DNA from: Methanococcoides alaskense
GTDB lineage: Archaea > Halobacteriota > Methanosarcinia > Methanosarcinales > Methanosarcinaceae
Direction of reading: 5' to 3'
Assembly (NCBI RefSeq): GCF_031454185.1
Contig: NZ_JAVDQI010000004.1
Location: 132,317 to 196,316, forward strand
DNA length: 64,000 bases
Shown here: piece after piece, positions 54,740-62,713 of the stretch
Numbering within the stretch: the stretch's first letter is position 1
Layout of the letters: the number at the start of each line of letters is the position of its first letter
The notes under the pieces: generated by a model
The model's input: only the letters and a program-made list of their open reading frames with translations
Told to the model about the DNA's origin: nothing
Database searches by the model: none
Made by a program: the position numbers and the translations under genes

Positions 54740-54760
54740 AATATATACAGGTTTCAAATT

Positions 54761-56122
54761 TCAATTTGTGAGTGCCTGAATAGGGGCAGGTATCCTTCCA
54801 CCACGTGCTATAAACTCTTCCGAACTGAATTCAGAGACTTTCATAACCGGTGCTCTTCCAAGTAATCCTCCGAATTCTACACTGTCCCCTACCTTTTTGC
54901 CCGGGGCAGGTATAAGACGTACAGCCGTTGTTTTCTTGTTTATCATTCCAATGGCCATTTCATCGGCAATGATTGCTGAAATGGTTGCTGCAGACGTGTC
55001 TCCTGGAATTGCTATCATATCCAGTCCCACGGAACATACGCTGGTCATGGCTTCTAGCTTTTCAAGGCTCAATGCACCCAATTCGACCGCACGTATCATT
55101 CCTGCATCTTCGCTGACCGGGATGAAAGCACCACTTAAACCGCCCACATAGGATGAGGCCATTGAACCACCTTTTTTCACAGCATCGTTAAGCAGAGCAA
55201 GAGCTGCAGTTGTTCCGTGGGTTCCACAGGTCTCGAGTCCCATGGCCTCAAGGATGGCTGCAACACTATCGCCTATTTCCGGGGTGGGTGCAAGGGAAAG
55301 GTCGAGAACTCCAAAATCTACATTGAGCCGGCGGGAAACTTCTCTTCCTACCATCTCTCCCATCCTTGTTATCTTAAAAGCGGTTTTCTTGATAGCTTCT
55401 GAGATCTCACCAAGGTCCGGGTCTTTCAGTTCGCGTACAGTTGAATTTACGACACCAGGACCACTGACTCCTACATTAATTACACAATCCGGTTCTCCTA
55501 TACCATGAAATGCACCTGCCATAAAGGGATTATCTTCCGGTGCGTTTGCAAAGATAACAAGCTTTGCACATCCGATGCCATCAGCATCTTTAGTTGCTTC
55601 CGCTGTCTTTTTGACTATATTGCCCATCATTGCCACTGCATCCATGTTTATCCCTGCCTTTGTAGTTGCGACATTGACGGATGAACATACTTTTTTAGTA
55701 TTGGCAAGAGCTTGTGGGATCGAATTGATAAGCTTCAGATCACCAGGAGTCATCCCTTTATGTACAAGGGCACTGAAGCCTCCTATGAAATCTATACCTA
55801 CATCATCAGCAGCTCTGTCAAGGGTCTTTGCTATGGAAACATAGTCCTCAGTGTCACAACTTTCGGCAACGATGGCAATAGGGGTAACGGCAATTCGTTT
55901 GTTGGTTATGGGGATGCCGTAAAGGTTCTGAACCTCCTCTGTGGTCCTCACAAGTTCCTTTGCATAACCGGTTATCTTGTTGTAGATATTTTTATTGAGG
56001 ACATCGATGTCACTATGACAGCAATCACGAAGATTAATTCCCATGGTAACTGTCCTTATATCAAAGTTCTCAGCTTTGATCATGTGGATGGTCTCAAGTA
56101 TCTCTTCTGGATGAATAAGCAT
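54761..56122 (-). CDS. UPF0210 (PFL_0246/DUF711) family protein
   Basis: This 453-residue protein belongs to the UPF0210/DUF711 family, a pyruvate-formate-lyase-like barrel without an obvious radical glycine. Recognisable stretches are TVTMGINLRDCCHSD, GGFSALVHKGMTPGDL and LDLSLAPTPEIGDSVA. Activity is unknown. It is almost always next to an ACT-domain protein, as here, 14 bp after the ACT stop, so the two likely form a ligand-regulated pair. ATG 56122 is chosen since AGGTGATC lies just before it; the GTG at 56131 is in that site. Confidence 0.88.
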   Translation of the reverse strand: MLIHPEEILETIHMIKAENFDIRTVTMGINLRDCCHSDIDVLNKNIYNKITGYAKELVRTTEEVQNLYGIPITNKRIAVTPIAIVAESCDTEDYVSIAKTLDRAADDVGIDFIGGFSALVHKGMTPGDLKLINSIPQALANTKKVCSSVNVATTKAGINMDAVAMMGNIVKKTAEATKDADGIGCAKLVIFANAPEDNPFMAGAFHGIGEPDCVINVGVSGPGVVNSTVRELKDPDLGEISEAIKKTAFKITRMGEMVGREVSRRLNVDFGVLDLSLAPTPEIGDSVAAILEAMGLETCGTHGTTAALALLNDAVKKGGSMASSYVGGLSGAFIPVSEDAGMIRAVELGALSLEKLEAMTSVCSVGLDMIAIPGDTSAATISAIIADEMAIGMINKKTTAVRLIPAPGKKVGDSVEFGGLLGRAPVMKVSEFSSEEFIARGGRIPAPIQALTN

Positions 56123-56136
56123 CTTGATCACCTTTT

Positions 56137-56415
56137 TTAGATCCTGTGCATAAAGCGGAAGGCGTCTTCATGCTGTACACGCACTTCAACACCAAGCTCT
56201 TCCCCTATTCCAACCATTGCTTTTTGGAATGCTGCAAGGTCAAAGTTCTCGGAATCCACGCCTGCCAGCATGATCATTGTGAACAGGTCTTCCATTATGG
56301 TCTGGCTGATATCAACGATATTCACATTATAATCTGCCATAACTTTTGTAATGCTGGCAACAATGCCTATTTTGTCGATACCGATAACAGTGATTATGAA
56401 GCGGGTTGAGGTCAT
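56137..56415 (-). CDS. ACT domain protein (UPF0237)
   Basis: This 92-residue single ACT domain begins TSTRFIITVIGIDKIGIVAS and contains the typical strand VNIVDISQTIMEDLFTMIML. ACT domains bind amino acids. It belongs to the UPF0237 family that pairs with UPF0210, whose gene follows immediately. Its AAGGAT site is good. Ligand unknown. Confidence 0.92.
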   Translation of the reverse strand: MTSTRFIITVIGIDKIGIVASITKVMADYNVNIVDISQTIMEDLFTMIMLAGVDSENFDLAAFQKAMVGIGEELGVEVRVQHEDAFRFMHRI

Positions 56416-56562
56416 ATTTTTATCCTTCTTTCAATGAATTGATAGTTCGTTAGAATGAATGGTCCCGTATAAGATGTGATTTATTATAGTTCTTTACCTT
56501 AATTAAAGGATATTTTAACAAGATATTGTGGACATGGCCATACCAGAAACACCAATAATTAG

Positions 56563-56600
56563 CAAAATAAAAAATATATAAGCAGTATTCATCTGCTTAT
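56563..56600 (-). terminator. Terminator of the lipoprotein gene
   Basis: On the minus strand an 8-bp perfect stem (ATAAGCAG 56578-56585, CTGCTTAT 56593-56600) is followed by a T-rich tract. Confidence 0.7.
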
Positions 56601-56615
56601 GCTATCAACAATAAA

Positions 56616-57059
56616 TTATTCTGTTGTTCCAAATTCCATTACTTCCCCGTTCTCGTCAGTAATGGACATTTTTCCATCAAGAATTGTTATTTTTGAATGA
56701 ACATTTCCTGACTCATCGTAGTTTGTCCAGATAACCGATTCTCCATTCTCCGCCCACAAATATTCCATTTTTGCAATACCGTCTACTACAGGCTCTATCT
56801 CTACAATAGCTTTGCACATCTCGATACCGTTAACAGTTTCTGTACCCGTGATCGCCATGGTCATTGATTCACCTGTCTGTGGGTTCACAGCTTCCCAGGT
56901 AGTACCGACAGGGCACCATTGGTCTTCAGCACCTTCAGGTATATTAGTTGTCACTTCCAGATCATCATCAGTAAACGTTGTTGTTCCTGTGTCATCCCCG
57001 GCACACCCTGCGGTGATAAGGGCTGCTACCATAAAGATTAATATCCACATTTTTTTCAT
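56616..57059 (-). CDS. Small secreted lipoprotein
   Basis: This 147-residue protein has a lipoprotein signal peptide ending in the lipobox ITAGC (Cys about residue 19), then a Thr/Asp-rich spacer and a beta-rich domain with VGTTWEAVNPQTGESMTMAI and VDGIAKMEYLWAENGE. No family recognised. The stop is followed by a strong hairpin. It sits between the ACT gene and the CaCA antiporter without any operon link. Confidence 0.75.
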   Translation of the reverse strand: MKKMWILIFMVAALITAGCAGDDTGTTTFTDDDLEVTTNIPEGAEDQWCPVGTTWEAVNPQTGESMTMAITGTETVNGIEMCKAIVEIEPVVDGIAKMEYLWAENGESVIWTNYDESGNVHSKITILDGKMSITDENGEVMEFGTTE

Positions 57060-57168
57060 AGTAAAACCTCTAATATTATTTTGTCTGACATGATTTAAGC
57101 CTGACGGAATTTATGGCACATACTAAGCAATAGGGCTATTTCTCTGAATAAATCGATCTAAAAGGGAT

Positions 57169-58113
57169 TCAGTTGTAGAGCAGGAAAAGACCTGCAATAT
57201 AACCGAAATAAGCCAGCATGATAACTACACCTTCCCATCGGTCAAGTCGTTTTTTCGTGATCCCGAAAATAATAAGCAAGAGCATGATAACTATCATAAA
57301 TGGAAAGTCATACATAATGGATTGGTCAAGGATCGGAATATCTCTTATCTGTGAGGAAAATCCAAGTATGAGTGCAATATCCATGGTGTTTGCACCGAGG
57401 ATGTTCCCGATGGAAAGGTCCTGGTGCCCTTTAAGGGTTGCAGAAATTGCTGTTATAAGTTCAGGAAGGGATGTTCCAAGTGCTACAAGGGTTAGTCCTA
57501 TTATCATTTCAGGAATGCCAAACCAGCGTGCTATCTCGGTGCCGGTGTCCACAAGTATGCGGCTTCCGATAACTACAAGTGTTGCTCCAAGTATAAAGTA
57601 GAAGATATCTGATTTTATTTCGCTTAAAGACAGTTTTTCCCTTTTATTCTCATTGCCATCGAATATGGCAGATTGCAGACGATAGTTATAGTAGAGAAAA
57701 CCAACGAATATGGTCAGTAGGATAATGCCATCGAACGAACTTAATGTCCTGTCCAATGTCAGTGCCACAAGTGTGAGTCCTGCTATCAGCATGATAGCAC
57801 TTTTATGAAGGAAAGAGCCCCCATCCAAAGGTATTGCCTTTACTGCTATTACCACTCCAAGTGCAAGTCCTATATTACAGATAGCAGAACCAACTGCATT
57901 CCCGATCGTCAGATCGGTATGACCAAGATATGCGGCCATTGCAGAAACGGTAAATTCGGGTGCTGTCGTAGCAAAACTGACTATGGTGGCTCCGATTATG
58001 ATCTTTGGAAGGCCACTTTTGGTTGAGATGGCAACAGCGGCTTCGATGAACCAGTCCGCACCTTTGGTGATCAGGACAAGGCTTAACAGGAAAAGCAATA
58101 GGGTGGATAGCAT
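57169..58113 (-). CDS. Calcium/sodium:proton antiporter (CaCA family)
   Basis: This protein of about 314 residues has ten membrane helices and the two alpha repeats of the family: GATIVSFATTAPEFTVS with GNAVGSAICNIGLAL, and LTLVALGTSLPELITAI with GNILGANTMDIAL. Both keep the acidic ion-binding residue (Glu in APEF and LPEL). It should exchange Na+ or H+ for Ca2+ (or another divalent ion) across the membrane. ATG 58113 is preferred to TTG 58122 as no ribosome site fits the latter well; both give the same first helix. Confidence 0.9.
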   Translation of the reverse strand: MLSTLLLFLLSLVLITKGADWFIEAAVAISTKSGLPKIIIGATIVSFATTAPEFTVSAMAAYLGHTDLTIGNAVGSAICNIGLALGVVIAVKAIPLDGGSFLHKSAIMLIAGLTLVALTLDRTLSSFDGIILLTIFVGFLYYNYRLQSAIFDGNENKREKLSLSEIKSDIFYFILGATLVVIGSRILVDTGTEIARWFGIPEMIIGLTLVALGTSLPELITAISATLKGHQDLSIGNILGANTMDIALILGFSSQIRDIPILDQSIMYDFPFMIVIMLLLIIFGITKKRLDRWEGVVIMLAYFGYIAGLFLLYN

Positions 58114-58310
58114 AATGTTCAACTCTATAGCTTCCCATTAGATTTAACTTTTAGCCGAGAAGTCCCCCTTTCGTAAGATGTGGGATGAAATACGTACTAT
58201 CTGCACACAACATTGTTTTACAAACCATTGATATATTGTTATAAATATTGTATATTGATGCATAGTTCAAAGAATGAAGCAGAAAGCCTCATGCGTAAGA
58301 GTGGGGTAGT

Positions 58311-58763
58311 TCACAATGCGTGTATCAGTCTTCGTCGGTGATGACGAGAACAGGTCCGATATTTGCTGCGATACCATCGGGTAATACTTCCAAGGGGTCC
58401 GGACCTCAAAGATTCGAAACCCATTATTGTCAGGTTCACATTATTTTCTTCGGCGATTCTGATAAGGTCCTTGGCAATGCCATCATTGTCAAGTATGATC
58501 TTTTCAACCTCTGCGCCTGTTTTTCTTGCATTTTCAAGGGCATAGTCCATGTTGGCTTCGATATTCTCCTTTACGATCACCATCATCTTTTCAGCCAGTT
58601 CTTTTGGAAAGATGCATTCCAGAGTTTTTTTCCTTTCCACATAGACAATGATCAACTTGCCTGATTCTTTATCTGCGATATGTAGTGCGTGATCGATTAC
58701 CCTTTTTGAAAGTTGCTTTTCATCAATGGGAACAAGAATATTCTTATAAGCGATCTCTTCCAT
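58311..58763 (-). CDS. Universal stress protein, probable 3' frameshift
   Basis: This USP-family protein has KNILVPIDEKQLSKRVIDHA at the N-terminus, LIIVYVE and an Asp/His-containing fold typical of the ATP-binding type. The sequence is in frame until LTIMGFESLRSG and then turns into a basic, Arg/His-rich tail unlike any USP. Moving one base at the C4 run (GGGG at 58394-58397 on the plus strand) restores PLEVLPDG followed by NIGPVLVITDED and a TGA at 58325, the expected C-terminus. So either a one-base insertion has damaged the gene or there is an error in the sequence. Confidence 0.8.
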   Translation of the reverse strand: MEEIAYKNILVPIDEKQLSKRVIDHALHIADKESGKLIIVYVERKKTLECIFPKELAEKMMVIVKENIEANMDYALENARKTGAEVEKIILDNDGIAKDLIRIAEENNVNLTIMGFESLRSGPLGSITRWYRSKYRTCSRHHRRRLIHAL

Positions 58764-58834
58764 GTTCTTTCACCTTTGATATCATGTCTTTGATCATTTA
58801 AGCTATTGTCACTGATACGATTTCCATAATTCTA

Positions 58835-59359
58835 TCATTGAAGACCTAATGAAGTCACAGCCAGAACGATCAGTATTCCCAGTCCTACCATTCTCACGGC
58901 ATGTTTTATGAGACTTTGTTTAGCGATCTTACCTGAATATACTCCAAGTATTGCAAGAACAGATATGCTGAGTATGATCGCTATCTCAAGTGACAGCGTA
59001 TCAAATAGTACGAAGGGCATTATTGGTATAAGGGAGCCAATTAAGCTTGATCCGCCGTGTGTAATGGAATCATTCCATATCTTTTTCTTTGTATCACGTT
59101 CTAGGGTTGTGGATTCAAGACTTCGTAGAAGGGGTTTCTCCAGTTCTGCAAGATTGCCGTACTCTACTGCACTTTCGGCAAGATATGAACCGATACCGTT
59201 AGTCAGTGCAAGGGCAACGGCACCACCAAGAGCAGCATTGATAATGATCGATGGATCATCCACAACATGTGATGTTCCTATGACAACACCAAGCACCGCC
59301 AATATTCCATCTATACTCCCTAATATGATGTATCTTCCCTGTTCGTAATCAAGTTTCAT
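58835..59359 (-). CDS. VIT1/CCC1-like membrane protein
   Basis: This protein of about 174 residues has four to five membrane helices: DGILAVLGVVIGTSHV, IINAALGGAVALALTNGIGSY, IGSLIPIMPFVLF, IAIILSISVLAILGVYSG and a last helix ending TSLGLQ. The fold and the D-G-I-L-A-V-L-G entry resemble the VIT1/CCC1 iron/manganese transporter family. The cytosolic metal-binding loop (LAELEKPLLRSLES) is short. ATG 59359 starts the family core; an earlier ATG at 59380 adds seven residues. Confidence 0.8.
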   Translation of the reverse strand: MKLDYEQGRYIILGSIDGILAVLGVVIGTSHVVDDPSIIINAALGGAVALALTNGIGSYLAESAVEYGNLAELEKPLLRSLESTTLERDTKKKIWNDSITHGGSSLIGSLIPIMPFVLFDTLSLEIAIILSISVLAILGVYSGKIAKQSLIKHAVRMVGLGILIVLAVTSLGLQ

Positions 59360-59456
59360 TTTCCATAACCTGTGGAGCACTTGAACCTTTTCGAGTTAAA
59401 AAATGTTATAATAATACAAACAATGTTATGCTATTACTAAAACCATTGTCCTTTGA

Positions 59457-59861
59457 TCAATTTGCAATAGCAGCGTCTCTTGTCTGGGCAATATGCTTGT
59501 GCATAGCAGATTCAATTACATATTCTAATTCTTCATCCATAAAAGGTTTCTGTAAATAACCTACAGGGTGTGCAAAGGATGCCCTTGTAGTTGTTTCATT
59601 TGATGAATCCCCTGTTAAGAAAATGATTGGAACTGAGCATCTATCTTCTATTTCTAATGCTGTCTCGATACCATCAAGGTTTCCTTTGATATAAATATCC
59701 ATTATAATAAGATCTGGATTATTTTCATTGACCATCAATAATGCTTGCTCCGATGATACTGCATGTCCTGCTACCTTGTATCCCATTTCAATAAGTTTCA
59801 GCTTGATCATCATGGCGACTATCATTTCATCTTCGACTATCAGGATGCTCTTTTCTTTCAT
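59457..59861 (-). CDS. Stand-alone response regulator receiver
   Basis: This 134-residue CheY-like protein has the acidic pocket (VEDEMIV), the phospho-acceptor Asp in LIIMDIYIKG, the Thr of the switch (FLTGDSSN) and the conserved Lys (LQKPFMDEE). It has no output domain. It is not next to a kinase; the two sensor kinases at the left end of this window have no cognate regulators nearby, so pairing is possible but unproven. Confidence 0.92.
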   Translation of the reverse strand: MKEKSILIVEDEMIVAMMIKLKLIEMGYKVAGHAVSSEQALLMVNENNPDLIIMDIYIKGNLDGIETALEIEDRCSVPIIFLTGDSSNETTTRASFAHPVGYLQKPFMDEELEYVIESAMHKHIAQTRDAAIAN

Positions 59862-59899
59862 ACTACCACAGTTAAACTGACTGAAAATTGTAAATTCAT

Positions 59900-59935
59900 T
59901 GCAAAAAAGAAAAATATCCAGAGTATCAACTCCGG
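59900..59935 (-). terminator. Terminator of the methanoferrodoxin gene
   Basis: On the minus strand CCGGAGT-TGAT-ACTCTGG (59918-59935, one G-U pair) is followed by ATATTTTTCTTTTTT. Confidence 0.65.
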
Positions 59936-59980
59936 GTTTAGTAGTTATGACGTACCCCCATACATCAACACTTTAAACGA

Positions 59981-60454
59981 TCATTTATGCCAGGCACAGG
60001 CTTTTCCTTCGTCTTCATGACTTGACATGATCGTGACTTCTTTCTTTGATTCCCACAACCCATGAACGTTGCAGCTTGCCAGCGCATCTAACTTCATTAC
60101 AACAGATTTGCTGCCACATTTTCCACAAACATTTACGCCACGAATGTTGCATACCTGATAGGCATGGATACCTACAATTTCTTCTGTTGGCTCAACAGTA
60201 AATGTTGCTTCAGCTTTCTCATCGGAAGGTGATAGTTCTACCCTGCCGATCTTCATATCCCCGAGCGAGAGTTCGATCCACTCTATATAGTGTTCGTCCT
60301 GCATAACGTGTGGTAATTCCCCCACTTTTACAGTAACTTCGAATGAACCTTCTGCGGTCATCACTTCATCAGCTTCGATAACAGGCACATGTTTCTGTTC
60401 TGTTTCGGTGATGTTTTCCGGGTCTTTAAGTCGGTTGATTACTTGTTCACTCAT
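59981..60454 (-). CDS. Methanoferrodoxin-type superoxide reductase
   Basis: This 157-residue superoxide reductase has the complete Fe(His)4(Cys) site: His in EQKHVPVIEA, His in ELPHVMQ, His in DEHYIEWIEL, and Cys plus His in ASCNVHGLW. Relative to simple neelaredoxins it has an extra cysteine loop (VCNIRGVNVCGKCGSK) and a C-terminal Cys (KACAWHK): four extra Cys, enough for a [4Fe-4S] cluster. This matches methanoferrodoxin, a Methanosarcina class of SOR with an iron-sulfur cluster. It would remove superoxide in this strict anaerobe. The ATG at 60454 follows GGGTGATCTT; upstream in-frame ATGs would extend into the promoter. Confidence 0.9.
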   Translation of the reverse strand: MSEQVINRLKDPENITETEQKHVPVIEADEVMTAEGSFEVTVKVGELPHVMQDEHYIEWIELSLGDMKIGRVELSPSDEKAEATFTVEPTEEIVGIHAYQVCNIRGVNVCGKCGSKSVVMKLDALASCNVHGLWESKKEVTIMSSHEDEGKACAWHK

Positions 60455-60491
60455 AAGATCACCCATTACTTCATTGTTATATACGATATTT

Positions 60492-60503
60492 GAAAATATA
60501 TAA
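60492..60503 (-). promoter_or_regulatory. TATA box of the methanoferrodoxin gene
   Basis: CTTATATATTTTC read on the minus strand, 38-49 bases upstream of the ATG at 60454, which gives a short leader containing the GGTGATC site. It overlaps the T-rich tail of the terminator hairpin at 60504-60527, so that the preceding operon ends exactly where this promoter starts. Confidence 0.6.
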
Positions 60504-60527
60504 GTTGTCAGCAAAAATACTGACAAC
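60504..60527 (-). terminator. Terminator of the mtm permease cluster
   Basis: GTTGTCAG (60504-60511) pairs with CTGACAAC (60520-60527), an 8-bp perfect stem with an 8-nt loop, followed on the minus strand by TTATATATTTTC. Confidence 0.7.
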
Positions 60528-60540
60528 CTTTCTCACATGT

Positions 60541-60789
60541 TCAGAACCTGTAATTCTTGACTGAGTGGTAGAGTACCACAACGAAGAATGCAATAATTAT
60601 TCCCAGCAATCCAAAATACTGTACTGGATCCCAGACGAATTGCATGGTTCCTGTTCCTTCCCAGCCCACAAGGACCGTTCCCTGAATGATCACCGGGACT
60701 ACGATACAGATACCTGCCAGTATGAATATGAACAGGATATCGAATATCGTCATGAACATGCTTCTTTCTGTCTTCATTTCGCTTGGCAT
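60541..60789 (-). CDS. Small two-helix membrane protein (mtm cluster)
   Basis: This 82-residue protein has two predicted membrane helices (about 14-38 and 55-75) joined by a loop with VLVGWEGTGTMQFVWDP, and ends VKNYRF. It has AAGGAGG 7 bases before the ATG. It is 13 bp after the preceding 89-residue membrane protein gene and close to the permease gene, so it is part of the same transcript. Function unknown; an accessory subunit of the permease is possible. Confidence 0.75.
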   Translation of the reverse strand: MPSEMKTERSMFMTIFDILFIFILAGICIVVPVIIQGTVLVGWEGTGTMQFVWDPVQYFGLLGIIIAFFVVVLYHSVKNYRF

Positions 60790-60802
60790 GTCTTTTCCTC
60801 CT

Positions 60803-61072
60803 TCAGTCGTAATACTTAAAGTCGTACATGTGTTCCTTGATGGACTTGTACACTCTGATACATCCGATCGTTTCTATCCCAAGCAAGAGTACTATGAATA
60901 TAATGTAGAATGGGAGTATTGTAGTGATCTCAGGTACTTCTCCGGATCTCCATATTACGGAGACTATCCTATAGACGATGAACGTCTCAGAGAAATACAG
61001 CAATCCTAGGACCAGGAGAATTACTCCTGCATCCTGTTTCAGCTTGTTATTGTATAATGCTTCATCTGCCAT
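60803..61072 (-). CDS. Small two-helix membrane protein downstream of the permease
   Basis: This 89-residue protein has two membrane helices (about 16-40 and 52-73) and a charged C-terminus (HMYDFKYYD). The ATG at 61072 is chosen because AGGAGG is 8 bases upstream, immediately after the permease stop; the longer frame to 61120 overlaps the permease. No family recognised. Its place between permease and a second small membrane protein suggests a shared role. Confidence 0.75.
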   Translation of the reverse strand: MADEALYNNKLKQDAGVILLVLGLLYFSETFIVYRIVSVIWRSGEVPEITTILPFYIIFIVLLLGIETIGCIRVYKSIKEHMYDFKYYD

Positions 61073-61088
61073 GATATATTCCTCCTGT

Positions 61089-62459
61089 TCACCTCTTATG
61101 TGCAGGTTCAGGCCATCCAAGGTCTTCTCCCCAGTCGTGTTTTGCGTCTATGCTCCTGTATCTCCATGAGAAGTAGAAGTAGGCTACTATATAGAAGACA
61201 AGTCCGAAGATAAGGTTGTAGCTGTATCCCCAGTTAAGTGTAGACATGATCACGATCGCCAGGAATATTGTGAAGTATGCCAGATAAGGTTGCAGAGGTC
61301 CGACAAATGGACGTACTTTTTGTGTGTGTTCGGGGAACATCTTCCTGAAGCGTATCAGGGAGAATGGGATCATCACGTAACATACCAGTCCTGATGTGAT
61401 GGAGAAAGTAATGACCTGGTCCAGAAAACCACTGTATGCAAAGGCAACAGCAATTGGCATTGTGAAAATGACTGCCCTGTATGGAGTGCTGTACTTTGTG
61501 TGTACTGCAGCGAACCAGTTGGTCAGGAAATGATCTCTTGACAGAGCAAACCAGGACCTTGATGAATCACAAACAGTACCGTTGGCACTTGCAAGACAGG
61601 TGAATAGAGTACCTATTGCAAGGAATGCAACCAGGAATTTAACACCGCTCTGATTTGCTGCTTCAAAGAGTGGGTATACTGAAACACCGAGTTCTGCAGT
61701 TGGAATGAGACCTGAACAGACGTAGAGTGTCATACCTGCTCCGAGGAGAAGGGTGATCATACCTGCCTGTTGTCCAAGAGGAATAGCTCTTGTTGGGTGT
61801 TTACATTCCTCTGCACACATTGCTGCTCCTTCGATACCAAGGTAGAACCATGGTCCAAACTGCAATGCGGCGAAAACTCCGATAAATCCGTTGGGTATAG
61901 CTCCTGAAATAAGGTATTCCGGATGCCATGTTCCGCCAATTCCACCAATATTCATAAAGAAGAATGCTATAATTGCTATCAATGCTGTGAATGTAAGAGC
62001 AAAGTTAAGATTAAGTGCTGCTACAACTCCACGATAGTTCATAAATGTCAAAGCCGCGATAACGAGCAAAGTTACCGGGAATGTTTGTATTTCCGGGAAG
62101 ATCGATTGTGCAATGGATGCTACAACAATAGCGTCAGCAGCTTCCAAGGCAATATATTCCATATAAACAGCAAGACCTACAATAGCCGCCGCACCGGGTC
62201 CGACGAATAATCTTGCCCAATCGTACGGTCCACCGGCAAGTTTTGTGGATGAACCTAGTTCACTGGCACACAGTGAAACCATTACATACATGGTACCTGC
62301 AACCAGCAGTGCAAAAAGTGAACCTAGTATACCACCTTTTGCAACTGTGAAGTTCCAACCCATGTATTCGCCGACCAACACGATACCGACACCAAGTGCC
62401 CATACATGGTATGGACGCAGTGACTTTACCAGCTCGACTTCATTTGAATTTTCTGACAT
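61089..62459 (-). CDS. mtmP: APC-superfamily permease, probable methylamine permease
   Basis: This 456-residue permease has about 12 membrane helices. The N-terminal half contains GEYMGWNFTVAKGGILGSL and KLAGGPYDWARLFVGPGAAA, which resemble ethanolamine and other amine permeases of the APC superfamily. It lies downstream of mtmB in the same direction, the position of the predicted methylammonium permease mtmP in Methanosarcina. The start is preceded by GGAGGAGG. The substrate is inferred from its position, not shown. Confidence 0.85.
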   Translation of the reverse strand: MSENSNEVELVKSLRPYHVWALGVGIVLVGEYMGWNFTVAKGGILGSLFALLVAGTMYVMVSLCASELGSSTKLAGGPYDWARLFVGPGAAAIVGLAVYMEYIALEAADAIVVASIAQSIFPEIQTFPVTLLVIAALTFMNYRGVVAALNLNFALTFTALIAIIAFFFMNIGGIGGTWHPEYLISGAIPNGFIGVFAALQFGPWFYLGIEGAAMCAEECKHPTRAIPLGQQAGMITLLLGAGMTLYVCSGLIPTAELGVSVYPLFEAANQSGVKFLVAFLAIGTLFTCLASANGTVCDSSRSWFALSRDHFLTNWFAAVHTKYSTPYRAVIFTMPIAVAFAYSGFLDQVITFSITSGLVCYVMIPFSLIRFRKMFPEHTQKVRPFVGPLQPYLAYFTIFLAIVIMSTLNWGYSYNLIFGLVFYIVAYFYFSWRYRSIDAKHDWGEDLGWPEPAHKR

Positions 62460-62478
62460 TTGTCCTCCTCCTGTAGCA

Positions 62479-62577
62479 TTACTTGTTGGATACTTTGCTT
62501 GCGTCCAACAACATCCAGCCGATCAAGGCAAAACATATGAGGTAAATTACCCCGTTTATTAAAGTCCACGGATCCAT
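62479..62577 (-). CDS. 32-residue single-helix membrane peptide
   Basis: A very short gene: MDPWTLINGVIYLICFALIG followed by WMLLDASKVSNK and TAA. It is one membrane helix with a charged end. AAGGGGGC lies upstream of the ATG and the gene is 19 bp before the permease start, so translation looks real and coupled to the permease gene. Small one-helix proteins that travel with symporters and permeases are known; this could be a regulatory or stabilising subunit of the amine permease. Confidence 0.65.
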   Translation of the reverse strand: MDPWTLINGVIYLICFALIGWMLLDASKVSNK

Positions 62578-62659
62578 TTTGAATGCCCCCTTAGCATTTT
62601 GTTTGACTTTTTATTTTGATGTTTATTTGTCTACTTAATAATAATGACAAATGGCGTTA

Positions 62660-62690
62660 TAAAAAAAAACCAGCGATCTCTCGCTGGTAA
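62660..62690 (-). terminator. Terminator between mtmB and the permease genes
   Basis: On the minus strand an 8-bp perfect stem (ACCAGCGA 62669-62676, TCGCTGGT 62681-62688) with a 4-nt loop is followed by a T run of at least eight. It lies 26 bases after the mtmB stop, so much of the transcript should end here and the permease genes get less. Confidence 0.85.
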
Positions 62691-62713
62691 AAACGTCATT
62701 GCTAATTTCAGGG

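Noticed and set aside
58311..58324. Basic C-terminal tail of the USP as a DNA- or RNA-binding extension.
   Set aside because: The alternative frame gives the normal family ending, so a frameshift is the simpler explanation.
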